A DNA stretch of 6,577 nucleotides from Pyrinomonadaceae bacterium (GTDB lineage: Bacteria; Acidobacteriota; Blastocatellia; Pyrinomonadales; Pyrinomonadaceae), in NCBI GenBank assembly GCA_013813825.1, contig JACCRA010000251.1:1-6577 (forward strand). The letters run 5' to 3'. Positions 1-6,133 of this stretch are shown here, piece after piece. The position numbers and the translations under genes are program-made. Within the stretch, counting starts at the first letter, position 1; each line of letters starts with the position of its first letter. The notes beneath the pieces are model-generated. The model saw only the letters and a list, made by a program, of their open reading frames with translations, ran no database searches and was not told the origin of the DNA.

Positions 1-73
1 TTGAAATTTAACTGCACCTAATTGTCCCTCATGATAACGAGAGCGCACGCCGTGAGAGTGTCCCGCTTGAGCC

Positions 74-598
74 TCAACCGGCGGGCTTCTTCGGACGCGC
101 CGCTGTTGTTGGCGGCTCGAACTGCTCCCGGTGTCGCCGTACGCGCTCGACGTACACGGGATCGGCTTTGACCGCGTCGAGCTTCGCTTTGAAAATTTTC
201 GCTGACTCTAGCTTCTGCTCGTCACGCTCGAACGGCGCTACCTCGCGCCCCCATGCGCCACTCTGCCCCTTGCGTCCCTCCGGCACGGGGCCGACGTATT
301 TTTGCCCGCTCCGGTGATTGGCGTAACGCATCGAGCGCGTCCAGCCCATCTGCAAAAATTTGCGCGCCATATCCATCCCGACGAAGTCGTCTTGCGTCTT
401 GTAGTGTTCGTATAACTCGTAAATTTTATCAGCCGAGACCTGCGCCACTTCCGGCGTTTTGAAACGCCAGTGCGGCAGAATCTCGCTTTTATATGGCTCG
501 ACTAACAGCACGCCCTGCTCACCCTTGCCGACGCGATAGAGATCGGGACGGGCGCGAAAATCGATCTCCTTAAAATTAAGGCCGTAATCAAACGTCAT
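74..598 (-). CDS. DUF4385 family protein
   Basis: I recognise this as a DUF4385 protein, a family of about 150 residues with no established function. With the ATG at 598 it has 174 residues. The family signature is near the N-terminus: FDYGLNFKEIDFR at 3-15, then YRVGKGEQGVLLVEPYKSEI at 21-40 and HWRFKTP at 43-49. DDFVGMDMARKFLQMG follows at 70-85 and RYANH at 91-95. The tail (150-174) is basic and proline-rich, probably disordered. No signal peptide or membrane segment is visible, so it is probably cytoplasmic. The frame stays open upstream to a GTG at 700. I prefer 598 because the family normally begins right at M-x-FDY, the extra 34 residues are basic and unlike the family, and an 11-bp tandem repeat lies in that stretch. 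Neither start has a strong Shine-Dalgarno. It lies 210 bp beyond the phosphoesterase stop, so it may be transcribed separately. Confidence 0.85.
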   Translation of the reverse strand: MTFDYGLNFKEIDFRARPDLYRVGKGEQGVLLVEPYKSEILPHWRFKTPEVAQVSADKIYELYEHYKTQDDFVGMDMARKFLQMGWTRSMRYANHRSGQKYVGPVPEGRKGQSGAWGREVAPFERDEQKLESAKIFKAKLDAVKADPVYVERVRRHREQFEPPTTAARPKKPAG

Positions 599-671
599 TA
601 GCGTTACCGAAATATTGCCGCACAAGTTGCGCTGCTTAAAGCGTAATTTAGATGCCTTGCCAGCGACGTTC

Positions 672-693
672 TTTGCTCTTTGTTTGCTCTTTG
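672..693. repeat. Perfect 11-bp tandem repeat, two copies
   Basis: TTTGCTCTTTG occurs twice back to back without mismatch. It lies in the stretch between the phosphoesterase gene and the preferred start of the DUF4385 gene. The unit is not a multiple of three, so copy-number change would break a reading frame. This mildly supports the stretch being an untranslated leader and not the N-terminus of the DUF4385 protein. Confidence 0.75.
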
Positions 694-808
694 GAAGCAC
701 AAGGATATCGAGTTAAGCGCCACCACTCAGTCTCGCTTACGAGCCGATCTTGATGTTCTTAATTCAATGTCATTGCCCTATGATCTGAAAAAAAATCCGG
801 CGGACGGT

Positions 809-2497
809 TTAGCGAAGGGAAGGCTCGTTAAAAGGCAGATCGACCGTGAGCGGGTTGTGATCGGAGATGCCGTCTTCGATGCCGCGGTTGAGGTCGGAGA
901 GGGTGCGGCCGAAGTGCGGGGCGAAGCGGTATGACTGCGCCCGGTCTCCGGGCTTGGTGAGCGACGCGGGCTTGACGAAAATCCAGTCGAGCTTGAGCTT
1001 CCCCATCGGGCCGAGGGTGCGGTCAACGGCGAAGGTGGTGGCGAAGCCCTTGCCGCCGCGCTGGTTCGAGTTGGCGAGCGTGCCTTCGAGGTTGTTCGAG
1101 GTGCGCGCGCGGTCGCCGCGAAAGTCAAACGCGCCGCCGTCCGCGAAGCGAAAGTCTTTGAGCGTCTCGAAAAATTTGGTTTCCGGGTTTTCGGCGACGA
1201 ACTTGACGCTGCGGACGGTCGGATCGGCGTGCGTACGGACGAAGCCCAAGCCGCCCTGCGCCAAGTCGAGCAGCAGCCCGAAGCCGGTCGCGTACTTGAT
1301 GCCCTGCGCGATCCAAAAATTATCATTGCCAAGTCGCTTCTTAATTTCGCGCGGCAAGGAGGTCGGCGTCGAATCGCTCGTCGAAGTGTTCATGTCGCCC
1401 GCGACAATCACCGGATGGGCGATTGACGAAACGTAGGCCAGCAATTCTTCCAACTGCCGGACGCGATTTTTCGGCGCGGTGCGCGCTTCGAGGTGGGTGG
1501 CGACGATGGTGGCCGCGCCGGTCGGAATGTTGGCATCCCTGATCTCGGCGACGAGCATCATGCGCCCGCCGCGCCTGACTTCGCGCATCACCTTTTCGAG
1601 AAACACCTTCGCGCCCAGCCCGCGCTTGCCGACTTCGAGCGGGCCGACGCCGCGCTTCTCGTCGGCGTACCAGTCGTGGCCTTGAAATTTGAACGGCACG
1701 AGGCGGACGTTTTCCAATCTATAACGGCTCAAGATTGCGGTGCCGTGCAAACCTCTGTAGCGCGACGGATCGACTTTGATATGGCTTGCCAACTCGGCTT
1801 GTTCTCGCTCGCCCGCGCCCGCGAACGCCTCGCTGCCGAGTTGGAGCGGATCGATCTCGACGAACTCGACGCCGTAGGCATAATTCATGTTGAGCGCCCG
1901 CGCCAGTTCGGCGGCGACGTGACGATAGCCGGAACGCTTGATGCCCCAATCAGCTTCGTTGAGGATGATGACATCGGCTTGTTTGAGCAACTCGACCTGC
2001 TCTAAAGCGAGCGCGTGCGCCGTCGTGCCGGGCGCGTATTTTTCGCGGTTCACGAACGACGAAAACTCCGCCGCGTCGGTGAACGCCGCACGGAGGGCGT
2101 CGAACTCCAGCCCGCGCTCGATGTTCCACTGCGCGACGCGCAGGCAGCGGCCGATGTGCGCCGACGGTGGTTGCAGCGGGCGGACGCCGCGCTCCGTCGC
2201 CTCATTGTTAATGAAAGGCGTCGTCAGCAGCGTTCTTAATTTGTCATCGAGCGGTGCGGCGAGCGGCTGCTGCTCGTAGAGTTGGATCAATTCGTCATGA
2301 GCAAAAAGATGCGGGTCAGCGGCGGGGCGCGCGATGGGAGCAGTCGGAAACGTGACGAGGAAAAAAACGACGGCGACGAGAGCCGCAGCTCGGCGGCGCG
2401 GCGACGGGACGGGCAAGGTAGGACGAGACACTCTCTTGTTCATGCGTCGGTCGGGCGGACGGCATTGCAGTTGAGTATGCGTTGTGCGCTTATTCAT
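809..2497 (-). CDS. Exported endonuclease/exonuclease/phosphatase family protein
   Basis: This is a metal-dependent phosphoesterase of the EEP (DNase I-like) fold; the substrate cannot be told from sequence. From the ATG at 2497 it has 562 residues. The active-site blocks are in the usual order: QWNIERG at 123-129 (metal-binding Asn), NEADWG at 180-185 (catalytic Glu), GTAILSR at 252-258, ATHLEAR at 333-339, GDMN at 367-370, LDWIFVK at 503-509 and SDHNPL at 545-550 (Asp-His pair). A basic stretch followed by AAALVAVVFFLVTF suggests a signal peptide or N-terminal anchor, so it probably acts outside the cytoplasm. About 130 residues lie between GDMN and LDWIFVK, more than in a minimal EEP domain. 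Two starts are possible. ATG 2497 has a GAGG nine bases upstream and overlaps the permease stop by 8 bp, which fits translational coupling. ATG 2443 would give a shorter signal-peptide N-region but has no visible ribosome site. Family call sure, start less so. Confidence 0.88.
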   Translation of the reverse strand: MNKRTTHTQLQCRPPDRRMNKRVSRPTLPVPSPRRRAAALVAVVFFLVTFPTAPIARPAADPHLFAHDELIQLYEQQPLAAPLDDKLRTLLTTPFINNEATERGVRPLQPPSAHIGRCLRVAQWNIERGLEFDALRAAFTDAAEFSSFVNREKYAPGTTAHALALEQVELLKQADVIILNEADWGIKRSGYRHVAAELARALNMNYAYGVEFVEIDPLQLGSEAFAGAGEREQAELASHIKVDPSRYRGLHGTAILSRYRLENVRLVPFKFQGHDWYADEKRGVGPLEVGKRGLGAKVFLEKVMREVRRGGRMMLVAEIRDANIPTGAATIVATHLEARTAPKNRVRQLEELLAYVSSIAHPVIVAGDMNTSTSDSTPTSLPREIKKRLGNDNFWIAQGIKYATGFGLLLDLAQGGLGFVRTHADPTVRSVKFVAENPETKFFETLKDFRFADGGAFDFRGDRARTSNNLEGTLANSNQRGGKGFATTFAVDRTLGPMGKLKLDWIFVKPASLTKPGDRAQSYRFAPHFGRTLSDLNRGIEDGISDHNPLTVDLPFNEPSLR

Positions 2498-3731
2498 ACC
2501 GTAAGGCCTCAATCGGATCAAGCCGCGCGGCCTTCCACGCCGGCCACAAACCGAAGATGATCCCGACGCTCGCCGAAATCCCGATCCCGACGCCGATGGC
2601 CCACAGCGGCACGAATGCCGGCAGCGGCGAATACCGGTTCATCAACAGGCTCGCGATCTCGCCGACGATCAAACCAATGATGCCGCCCAAGCCTGTGAGC
2701 ACGACGGCCTCGATCAAGAACTGCGACATGATGTTGGCGCGCGTTGCGCCCACCGCTTTGCGGATGCCGATCTCTTTCGTTCGTTCAGTCACGGAGACGA
2801 GCATGATGTTCATCACGCCGATGCCGCCGATCATCAGCGCGACGAAAGAGATGGCCGTCAGCACCAGCGCCGTCGCGCCGGTCAGTTGGTTGTAAAAGTC
2901 GAGCAGCGAGTCCTGCGAGGAGATGCCGAAGTTGTTCGGCGCGGAGGGCGACACGCGGCGACGGCGGCGCAGAATGTCGGTCACTTCATCAACCGCCGCT
3001 TTCACATCGGCGCGCGTTCGCGGCCGGAGGATAATGAAGAAGAAGACTTCCGGGATCGGGATGTCGCGATAATACTGCGCGAAGGTGGTGAGCGGCACAA
3101 ACACCGAGTTGTCGCGCGACTGGCCGAAGAAGTTGCCTAACGGCTCCATCACGCCGATGACGGTGTAGGGCGTGCCGCCGATCTTGATCTCCTTGTCGAG
3201 CGGCTCTTCGGCGGGAAACAGCGCGCGCGCCGTGTCGAGGCCGAGCACCGCGACTTTGGCGTGCGCCTGCAAATCCGCGTCGGTGATGAAGCGCCCGCGC
3301 CCGACGAATTGCGAATGCGTAAACTCGTAATAACGCGTGACGCCAAACAAGATCGGCGTGTCGCTTTGCTGTTCGCCGTGGCGCACCGTCTCGGCGATCT
3401 TGCGATAGACGGGCGAGACGCCGACGATTGAAGGAGCTTCGCGCCGCAGCGCGTCGGCGTCTTCGAGCGTGATGTCTTTGCGCTGCCGCTCCTCCGCCCC
3501 CGGCATCCGCCCGAAGCCCGGATCAAACTTCGACAAAAAGATCGTGTTCGAGCCCAAAGACTCGATCTGCTCCGCGAACGCCCGGTTCAGCCCCTGAATG
3601 ATCGAGACCATGAACGTCAGCGTGATGACGCCAATCGCCACCCCGAGGATCGTCAGCCCCGAGCGCAGCTTATTCGCCCGCACGGTGTCGAGCGCCATCG
3701 CGGCCGATTCCCTGATGTCGTCGAAAGTCAT
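2490..3731 (-). CDS. MacB/FtsX-type ABC transporter permease (second copy)
   Basis: A 413-residue inner-membrane permease subunit of the MacB/LolCE type, whose members work with an ATPase in export or lipoprotein and envelope handling. TM1 is at about 22-46 after the RANKLR motif (18-23). A periplasmic core domain spans about 50-280. The C-terminal FtsX domain has three membrane segments at about 286-312, 336-362 and 372-398. The conserved cytoplasmic loop MLVSVTERTKEIGIRKAVGA is at 310-329, and the protein ends with GLWPAWKA and LDPIEALRYE, a typical family C-terminus. No ATPase domain is fused to it. It is a paralogue of the permease at 4501-5742 with the same length. Its last codons overlap the phosphoesterase start, so the two are probably co-transcribed. 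No good Shine-Dalgarno is visible before ATG 3731; the upstream gap is filled by inverted heptamer clusters. Substrate unknown; the gene name macB is not warranted without an ATPase domain. Confidence 0.93.
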   Translation of the reverse strand: MTFDDIRESAAMALDTVRANKLRSGLTILGVAIGVITLTFMVSIIQGLNRAFAEQIESLGSNTIFLSKFDPGFGRMPGAEERQRKDITLEDADALRREAPSIVGVSPVYRKIAETVRHGEQQSDTPILFGVTRYYEFTHSQFVGRGRFITDADLQAHAKVAVLGLDTARALFPAEEPLDKEIKIGGTPYTVIGVMEPLGNFFGQSRDNSVFVPLTTFAQYYRDIPIPEVFFFIILRPRTRADVKAAVDEVTDILRRRRRVSPSAPNNFGISSQDSLLDFYNQLTGATALVLTAISFVALMIGGIGVMNIMLVSVTERTKEIGIRKAVGATRANIMSQFLIEAVVLTGLGGIIGLIVGEIASLLMNRYSPLPAFVPLWAIGVGIGISASVGIIFGLWPAWKAARLDPIEALRYE

Positions 3732-3739
3732 AGAGACTT

Positions 3740-3839
3740 GTCCGTTGTCCGTTGCCCGTTCTCAACACGTTATTGCCTGAAGGTCAAGGCTCAAGCTCGA
3801 ATATCACAGAACAACGGACAACGGACCACGGCAACGGAC
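3740..3839. repeat. Inverted clusters of a CAACGGA-type heptamer
   Basis: GTCCGTTGTCCGTTG at 3740-3754 is matched by its exact reverse complement, CAACGGACAACGGAC, at 3812-3826, with 57 bp between. Each arm is two tandem copies of a 7-bp unit. Degenerate extra copies follow: CCCGTT after the left arm, and CAACGGAC at 3832-3839 after the right arm. The element fills almost all of the 112-bp gap between the Uma2 stop and the second permease start. A transcript through it could form a 15-bp stem. The loop is too long and there is no T-run, so it is not a typical terminator. It resembles dispersed intergenic short tandem repeats, but genome-wide dispersal cannot be seen here. Confidence 0.8.
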
Positions 3840-3843
3840 GTTT

Positions 3844-4407
3844 TCAGCTATTGAAAATCTGATTGACCGTGCAGGCGAAGCCGGGCAGGAGAGGCGTCGT
3901 GATTTCGTCTTTGCCTGCGAGCGTGGCGACGAGGGCGAGCGAGCGATGCTTGAGGCGGTAGATTTCCAGCGTGCGCGCTTCGGGATCGGCGACCCAGTAT
4001 TCCTTGACGCCGTGTTTAGCGTACACCCGGCGCTTGACCAATCGATCCCGCTCGGCGTTCTCCTTGCCCGGCGAAACGATCTCGATCATTAACTCAGGCG
4101 CTTCGGTGATCTTTTCCCCCGTTCCGATCCGGTCCTTAAGTTCGTTGCTGATGAAAACGAGATCAGGGATGACGCCGTTAAACTGATCGAAGATGACGCC
4201 CGGCGTCGACAGCACTTCACCAATGGGGGTGGTCTCAAGGTAAAGCCTGAGCGTCAGGTAAATGTTACCGATAACGCGCTGATGTGTGAGGCCGGGAGCA
4301 CGTGACACGTAAATTTCTCCTTCCAGCAGTTCGTAGCGATTGCCGTCGTCCGGCATCAGATCGAGATGGTCAACGGTCAGAACCGGCTCGTCGATGTTAG
4401 TTGCCAT
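3844..4407 (-). CDS. Uma2 family (DUF820) PD-(D/E)XK nuclease-like protein
   Basis: 187 residues, typical size for Uma2 proteins. These carry a restriction-endonuclease-like fold and are often present in many copies in Cyanobacteria, Chloroflexi and Acidobacteriota; their biological role is not settled. Visible family features in order: NRYELLEGEIYVS at 23-35, an HQRV helix near 42-45, PDLVFIS at 81-87 (metal-binding Asp82), ELMIEIVSPG at 105-114 (Glu109), and KRRVYAKHGVKEYWVADP at 125-142 with the family's Lys, Tyr, Trp and Asp. All expected active-site residues are present, so the protein looks intact. No signal peptide or membrane segment. The start is well supported by GGGAGG six bases before the ATG. 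It sits between two paralogous permeases with gaps of 93 bp and 112 bp, and has its own candidate promoter. It therefore looks like an independent unit placed inside the permease cluster. Confidence 0.93.
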   Translation of the reverse strand: MATNIDEPVLTVDHLDLMPDDGNRYELLEGEIYVSRAPGLTHQRVIGNIYLTLRLYLETTPIGEVLSTPGVIFDQFNGVIPDLVFISNELKDRIGTGEKITEAPELMIEIVSPGKENAERDRLVKRRVYAKHGVKEYWVADPEARTLEIYRLKHRSLALVATLAGKDEITTPLLPGFACTVNQIFNS

Positions 4408-4413
4408 CAGAAA

Positions 4414-4419
4414 CCTCCC
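4414..4419 (-). promoter_or_regulatory. Strong ribosome binding site of the Uma2 gene
   Basis: Reading the minus strand, GGGAGG lies six bases before the ATG at 4407. It is the best Shine-Dalgarno match in the window and fixes the start of the Uma2 gene. The two permease genes have nothing comparable. Confidence 0.75.
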
Positions 4420-4449
4420 GTTCGCCCCAGCATCCTTTCAACTGGCGAC

Positions 4450-4477
4450 ACTATAGCACTACTGTGACGCCCGTCGG
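4450..4477 (-). promoter_or_regulatory. Candidate extended -10 promoter for the Uma2 gene
   Basis: On the minus strand, TGCTATAGT (4450-4458) matches an extended -10 box (TGn plus TATAGT). A weak -35-like CCGACG (4472-4477) lies 16 bases upstream. It sits in the 93-bp gap between the first permease stop and the Uma2 start, leaving a leader of about 40 bases. Plausible by pattern only; a TATA-like hexamer in a short gap can occur by chance. Confidence 0.35.
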
Positions 4478-4500
4478 AGAGTTAGCGTCTGGCCGCGAAG

Positions 4501-5742
4501 TCACTCCGCCCGCAGGGCTTCGATGGGGTCGAGGCTCGACGCCTTCCACGCCGGCCAGAGGCCGCTGACGATGCCGACCACAGTGGAAACCGTCACGCCG
4601 AGCACCGCTGAGAGGACACTGATTAACAGCGGAAAGCCCATCGCTTTCGAGAGCGCGAAAGCGAGGCCGTAGCCGATGATGACGCCGATGGCGCCGCCGA
4701 TGGCTGTGAGCAACACGGCCTCGATCAAAAACTGCGTGAGCACGTCTCTGCGGTTCGCACCCACCGCCTTGCGAACGCCGATCTCTTTCGTTCGTTCAGT
4801 CACCGAGACAAGCATGATATTCATCACCACGATGCCGCCGACGACGAGCGAGATGGCGGCGACGCCGACGGTCACAATGTAGATGTTGGCGGTCGCTTTA
4901 CCGTAGAGATCGAGAAAGACGGCCTGCGTCTCCACAGCGAAACCGTCGTCCTCGTCCGCGTAAGTTTTGCCCCGGCGATTTCGCATGATGGTGCGGACTT
5001 GATCCTGCGTGGCTTCGAGTTCTTCGGCGGTGGCGGCCTGCACGAAGACGATGATCGAATCGCGCGCGCCGTAAACTTTCCGGTAAGTGGGATGAGGAAT
5101 CAAAACGTAGTTGTCGCGCGAGAAACCGAAGAGTTTGCCCAGTCGCTCGGCGACGCCGACGATCTCAAACGCCCGCCCGCCTACGCGCAACTCGCGCCCG
5201 ATGGCCTGCTCCGGCGGCACGTTGACGAACAGATTGTCGAGCACGTCGGGGCCGACCACGCACACGTCGCGGGTGGCCCCCGCCTCACTCTCCGACCACG
5301 GGCGGCCGTACTCAACATTAATGTCTTCAATCGCGAAGAGCGAAAGCGAAACGCCGCGCACGCGCACGTTGTCCGAACGCTGGTCGCCGTGCTTCAGATT
5401 GCTGATGGTGTTGGCCGCCACGCCCGTCCGCCAACAGGCCGGACACAGCCGCATGATCGCCCCGGCGTCGTCGTCAGTGACATCTTTTCGCTTGTTGAAA
5501 CTGATCATCTCCTCGCGCGACAGAATGACCTGCGGTCGCTTGGAGACGGAGAAGACCGTCGAGCCTTGCGAGGAAAAAGTCGCGGCCACGGTCTGGTCCA
5601 ATCCCTTGATGATCGTCACGACCGCGATCACCGCCGCCACGCCGACGACGATGCCGACGAGCGTCAGCACCGTCCGCAGCTTATTCGCCCGCAAACTCGC
5701 GGCGGCAATGCGAAACGATTCCCAGAGTGACGATAAGCGCAT
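4501..5742 (-). CDS. MacB/FtsX-type ABC transporter permease (first copy)
   Basis: From the ATG at 5742 this is a 413-residue inner-membrane permease, exactly the length of its paralogue at 2490-3731. RANKLR is at 18-23, TM1 at about 24-46, the periplasmic core at about 50-280, and the FtsX domain with three membrane segments at about 284-312, 336-362 and 370-398. The loop MLVSVTERTKEIGVRKAVGA is at 310-329 and the C-terminus is GLWPAWKA then LDPIEALRAE, at the same residue numbers as in the paralogue. The frame stays open to a TTG at 5865. I reject that start because the added 41 residues are polar and unlike the family, and a candidate promoter lies inside them. The periplasmic domain has a CPAC motif at 100-103 and Cys161, while the paralogue has no cysteine. 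No ATPase is encoded beside it: upstream lies a divergent transporter gene. Substrate unknown; its ATPase is presumably elsewhere. Confidence 0.92.
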   Translation of the reverse strand: MRLSSLWESFRIAAASLRANKLRTVLTLVGIVVGVAAVIAVVTIIKGLDQTVAATFSSQGSTVFSVSKRPQVILSREEMISFNKRKDVTDDDAGAIMRLCPACWRTGVAANTISNLKHGDQRSDNVRVRGVSLSLFAIEDINVEYGRPWSESEAGATRDVCVVGPDVLDNLFVNVPPEQAIGRELRVGGRAFEIVGVAERLGKLFGFSRDNYVLIPHPTYRKVYGARDSIIVFVQAATAEELEATQDQVRTIMRNRRGKTYADEDDGFAVETQAVFLDLYGKATANIYIVTVGVAAISLVVGGIVVMNIMLVSVTERTKEIGVRKAVGANRRDVLTQFLIEAVLLTAIGGAIGVIIGYGLAFALSKAMGFPLLISVLSAVLGVTVSTVVGIVSGLWPAWKASSLDPIEALRAE

Positions 5743-5826
5743 ACTCGAAAACGAAAGACGGAGGTTCAGCTGATGCGACGCCGCCGCCGACCGGCATCTC
5801 TCAGATACGGAAGAGGCGTCGAGATT

Positions 5827-5835
5827 GTTATACCA
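5827..5835 (-). promoter_or_regulatory. Candidate extended -10 box for the permease operon
   Basis: On the minus strand TGGTATAAC matches an extended -10 (TGn plus TATAAC, one mismatch to TATAAT). No convincing -35 hexamer lies 16-18 bases upstream. Transcription from here would start near 5820 and give a leader of about 80 bases before ATG 5742, which also argues against translation from TTG 5865. Pattern evidence only. Confidence 0.3.
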
Positions 5836-5873
5836 AAGGAAAGGCGCGGGGCGGGAGTTAAACAAGCATTAGG

Positions 5874-5900
5874 CTGAAGTCTCCGCACTTCAGGGCGGAG
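5874..5900 (+). other. Overlapping, mutually exclusive hairpins
   Basis: CTGAAGT at 5874-5880 pairs perfectly with ACTTCAG at 5887-5893, leaving CTCCGC as the loop. That same CTCCGC pairs perfectly with GCGGAG at 5895-5900. The linkers (0 and 1 base) are too short for a normal pseudoknot, so the two stems should exclude each other. GGCT 5872-5875 and AGCC 5906-5909 could close an outer stem around the second form. Likely the end hairpin of the IS605-like relic. Confidence 0.6.
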
Positions 5901-5943
5901 ATGAAAGCCGTTTGCGTGGTTAATTACGCACGAAGTAACATGA

Positions 5944-6087
5944 CAACCAATACGACAGGTTTTGTTCCAACAGCGACAACCATCCTTTGGCAGTCACCTG
6001 TGCGGCTCTTTTGTTACTTTAGCTAGGACGTTGGCGGAGGAAGCCTCTGACGTAAAAGTTAGAGCACCTAAGCAGCGAAACAACTAA
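5944..6087 (+). pseudogene. Possible tnpB C-terminal remnant
   Basis: A 47-codon open stretch runs from just after a TGA (5941-5943) to TAA at 6085-6087, with no start codon of its own. Its peptide contains SHLCGSFVTLARTLAEEAS and then DVKVRAPKQRNN. The C-G pair followed by a charged low-complexity tail recalls the variable C-terminal tail of TnpB proteins, which overlaps the omega RNA gene. No RuvC or zinc-finger part is present. The match is by general look only and could be chance; the surrounding hairpins are the stronger argument. Confidence 0.3.
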
Positions 6088-6133
6088 GACGGAGCACGTC
6101 GGTGTGGGATTACACATCGTTAGTTGAAAACCC

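Noticed and set aside
1..73. Left-edge sequence beyond the DUF4385 stop
   Set aside because: I see no gene, convincing hairpin, promoter or RNA gene in these bases.
785..808. Possible terminator after the phosphoesterase gene (GC-rich stretch followed by eight T on the minus strand)
   Set aside because: The T-run is real, but the preceding CCGTCCGCCGG can form only a three-base-pair stem, too weak to call a terminator.
1493..2005. 170-codon plus-strand open frame opposite the phosphoesterase gene
   Set aside because: It is antisense to the EEP active-site region and has no recognisable domain or ribosome site.
3740..3839. CRISPR-like array
   Set aside because: The repeat units are 7 bp, tandem and inverted, with no regular spacers and no cas genes.
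4999..5730. 243-codon plus-strand open frame opposite the first permease
   Set aside because: It lies wholly antisense to a clearly recognised permease and its product has low-complexity Arg/Asp/His-rich composition with no family motif. Such frames are common opposite GC-rich genes.
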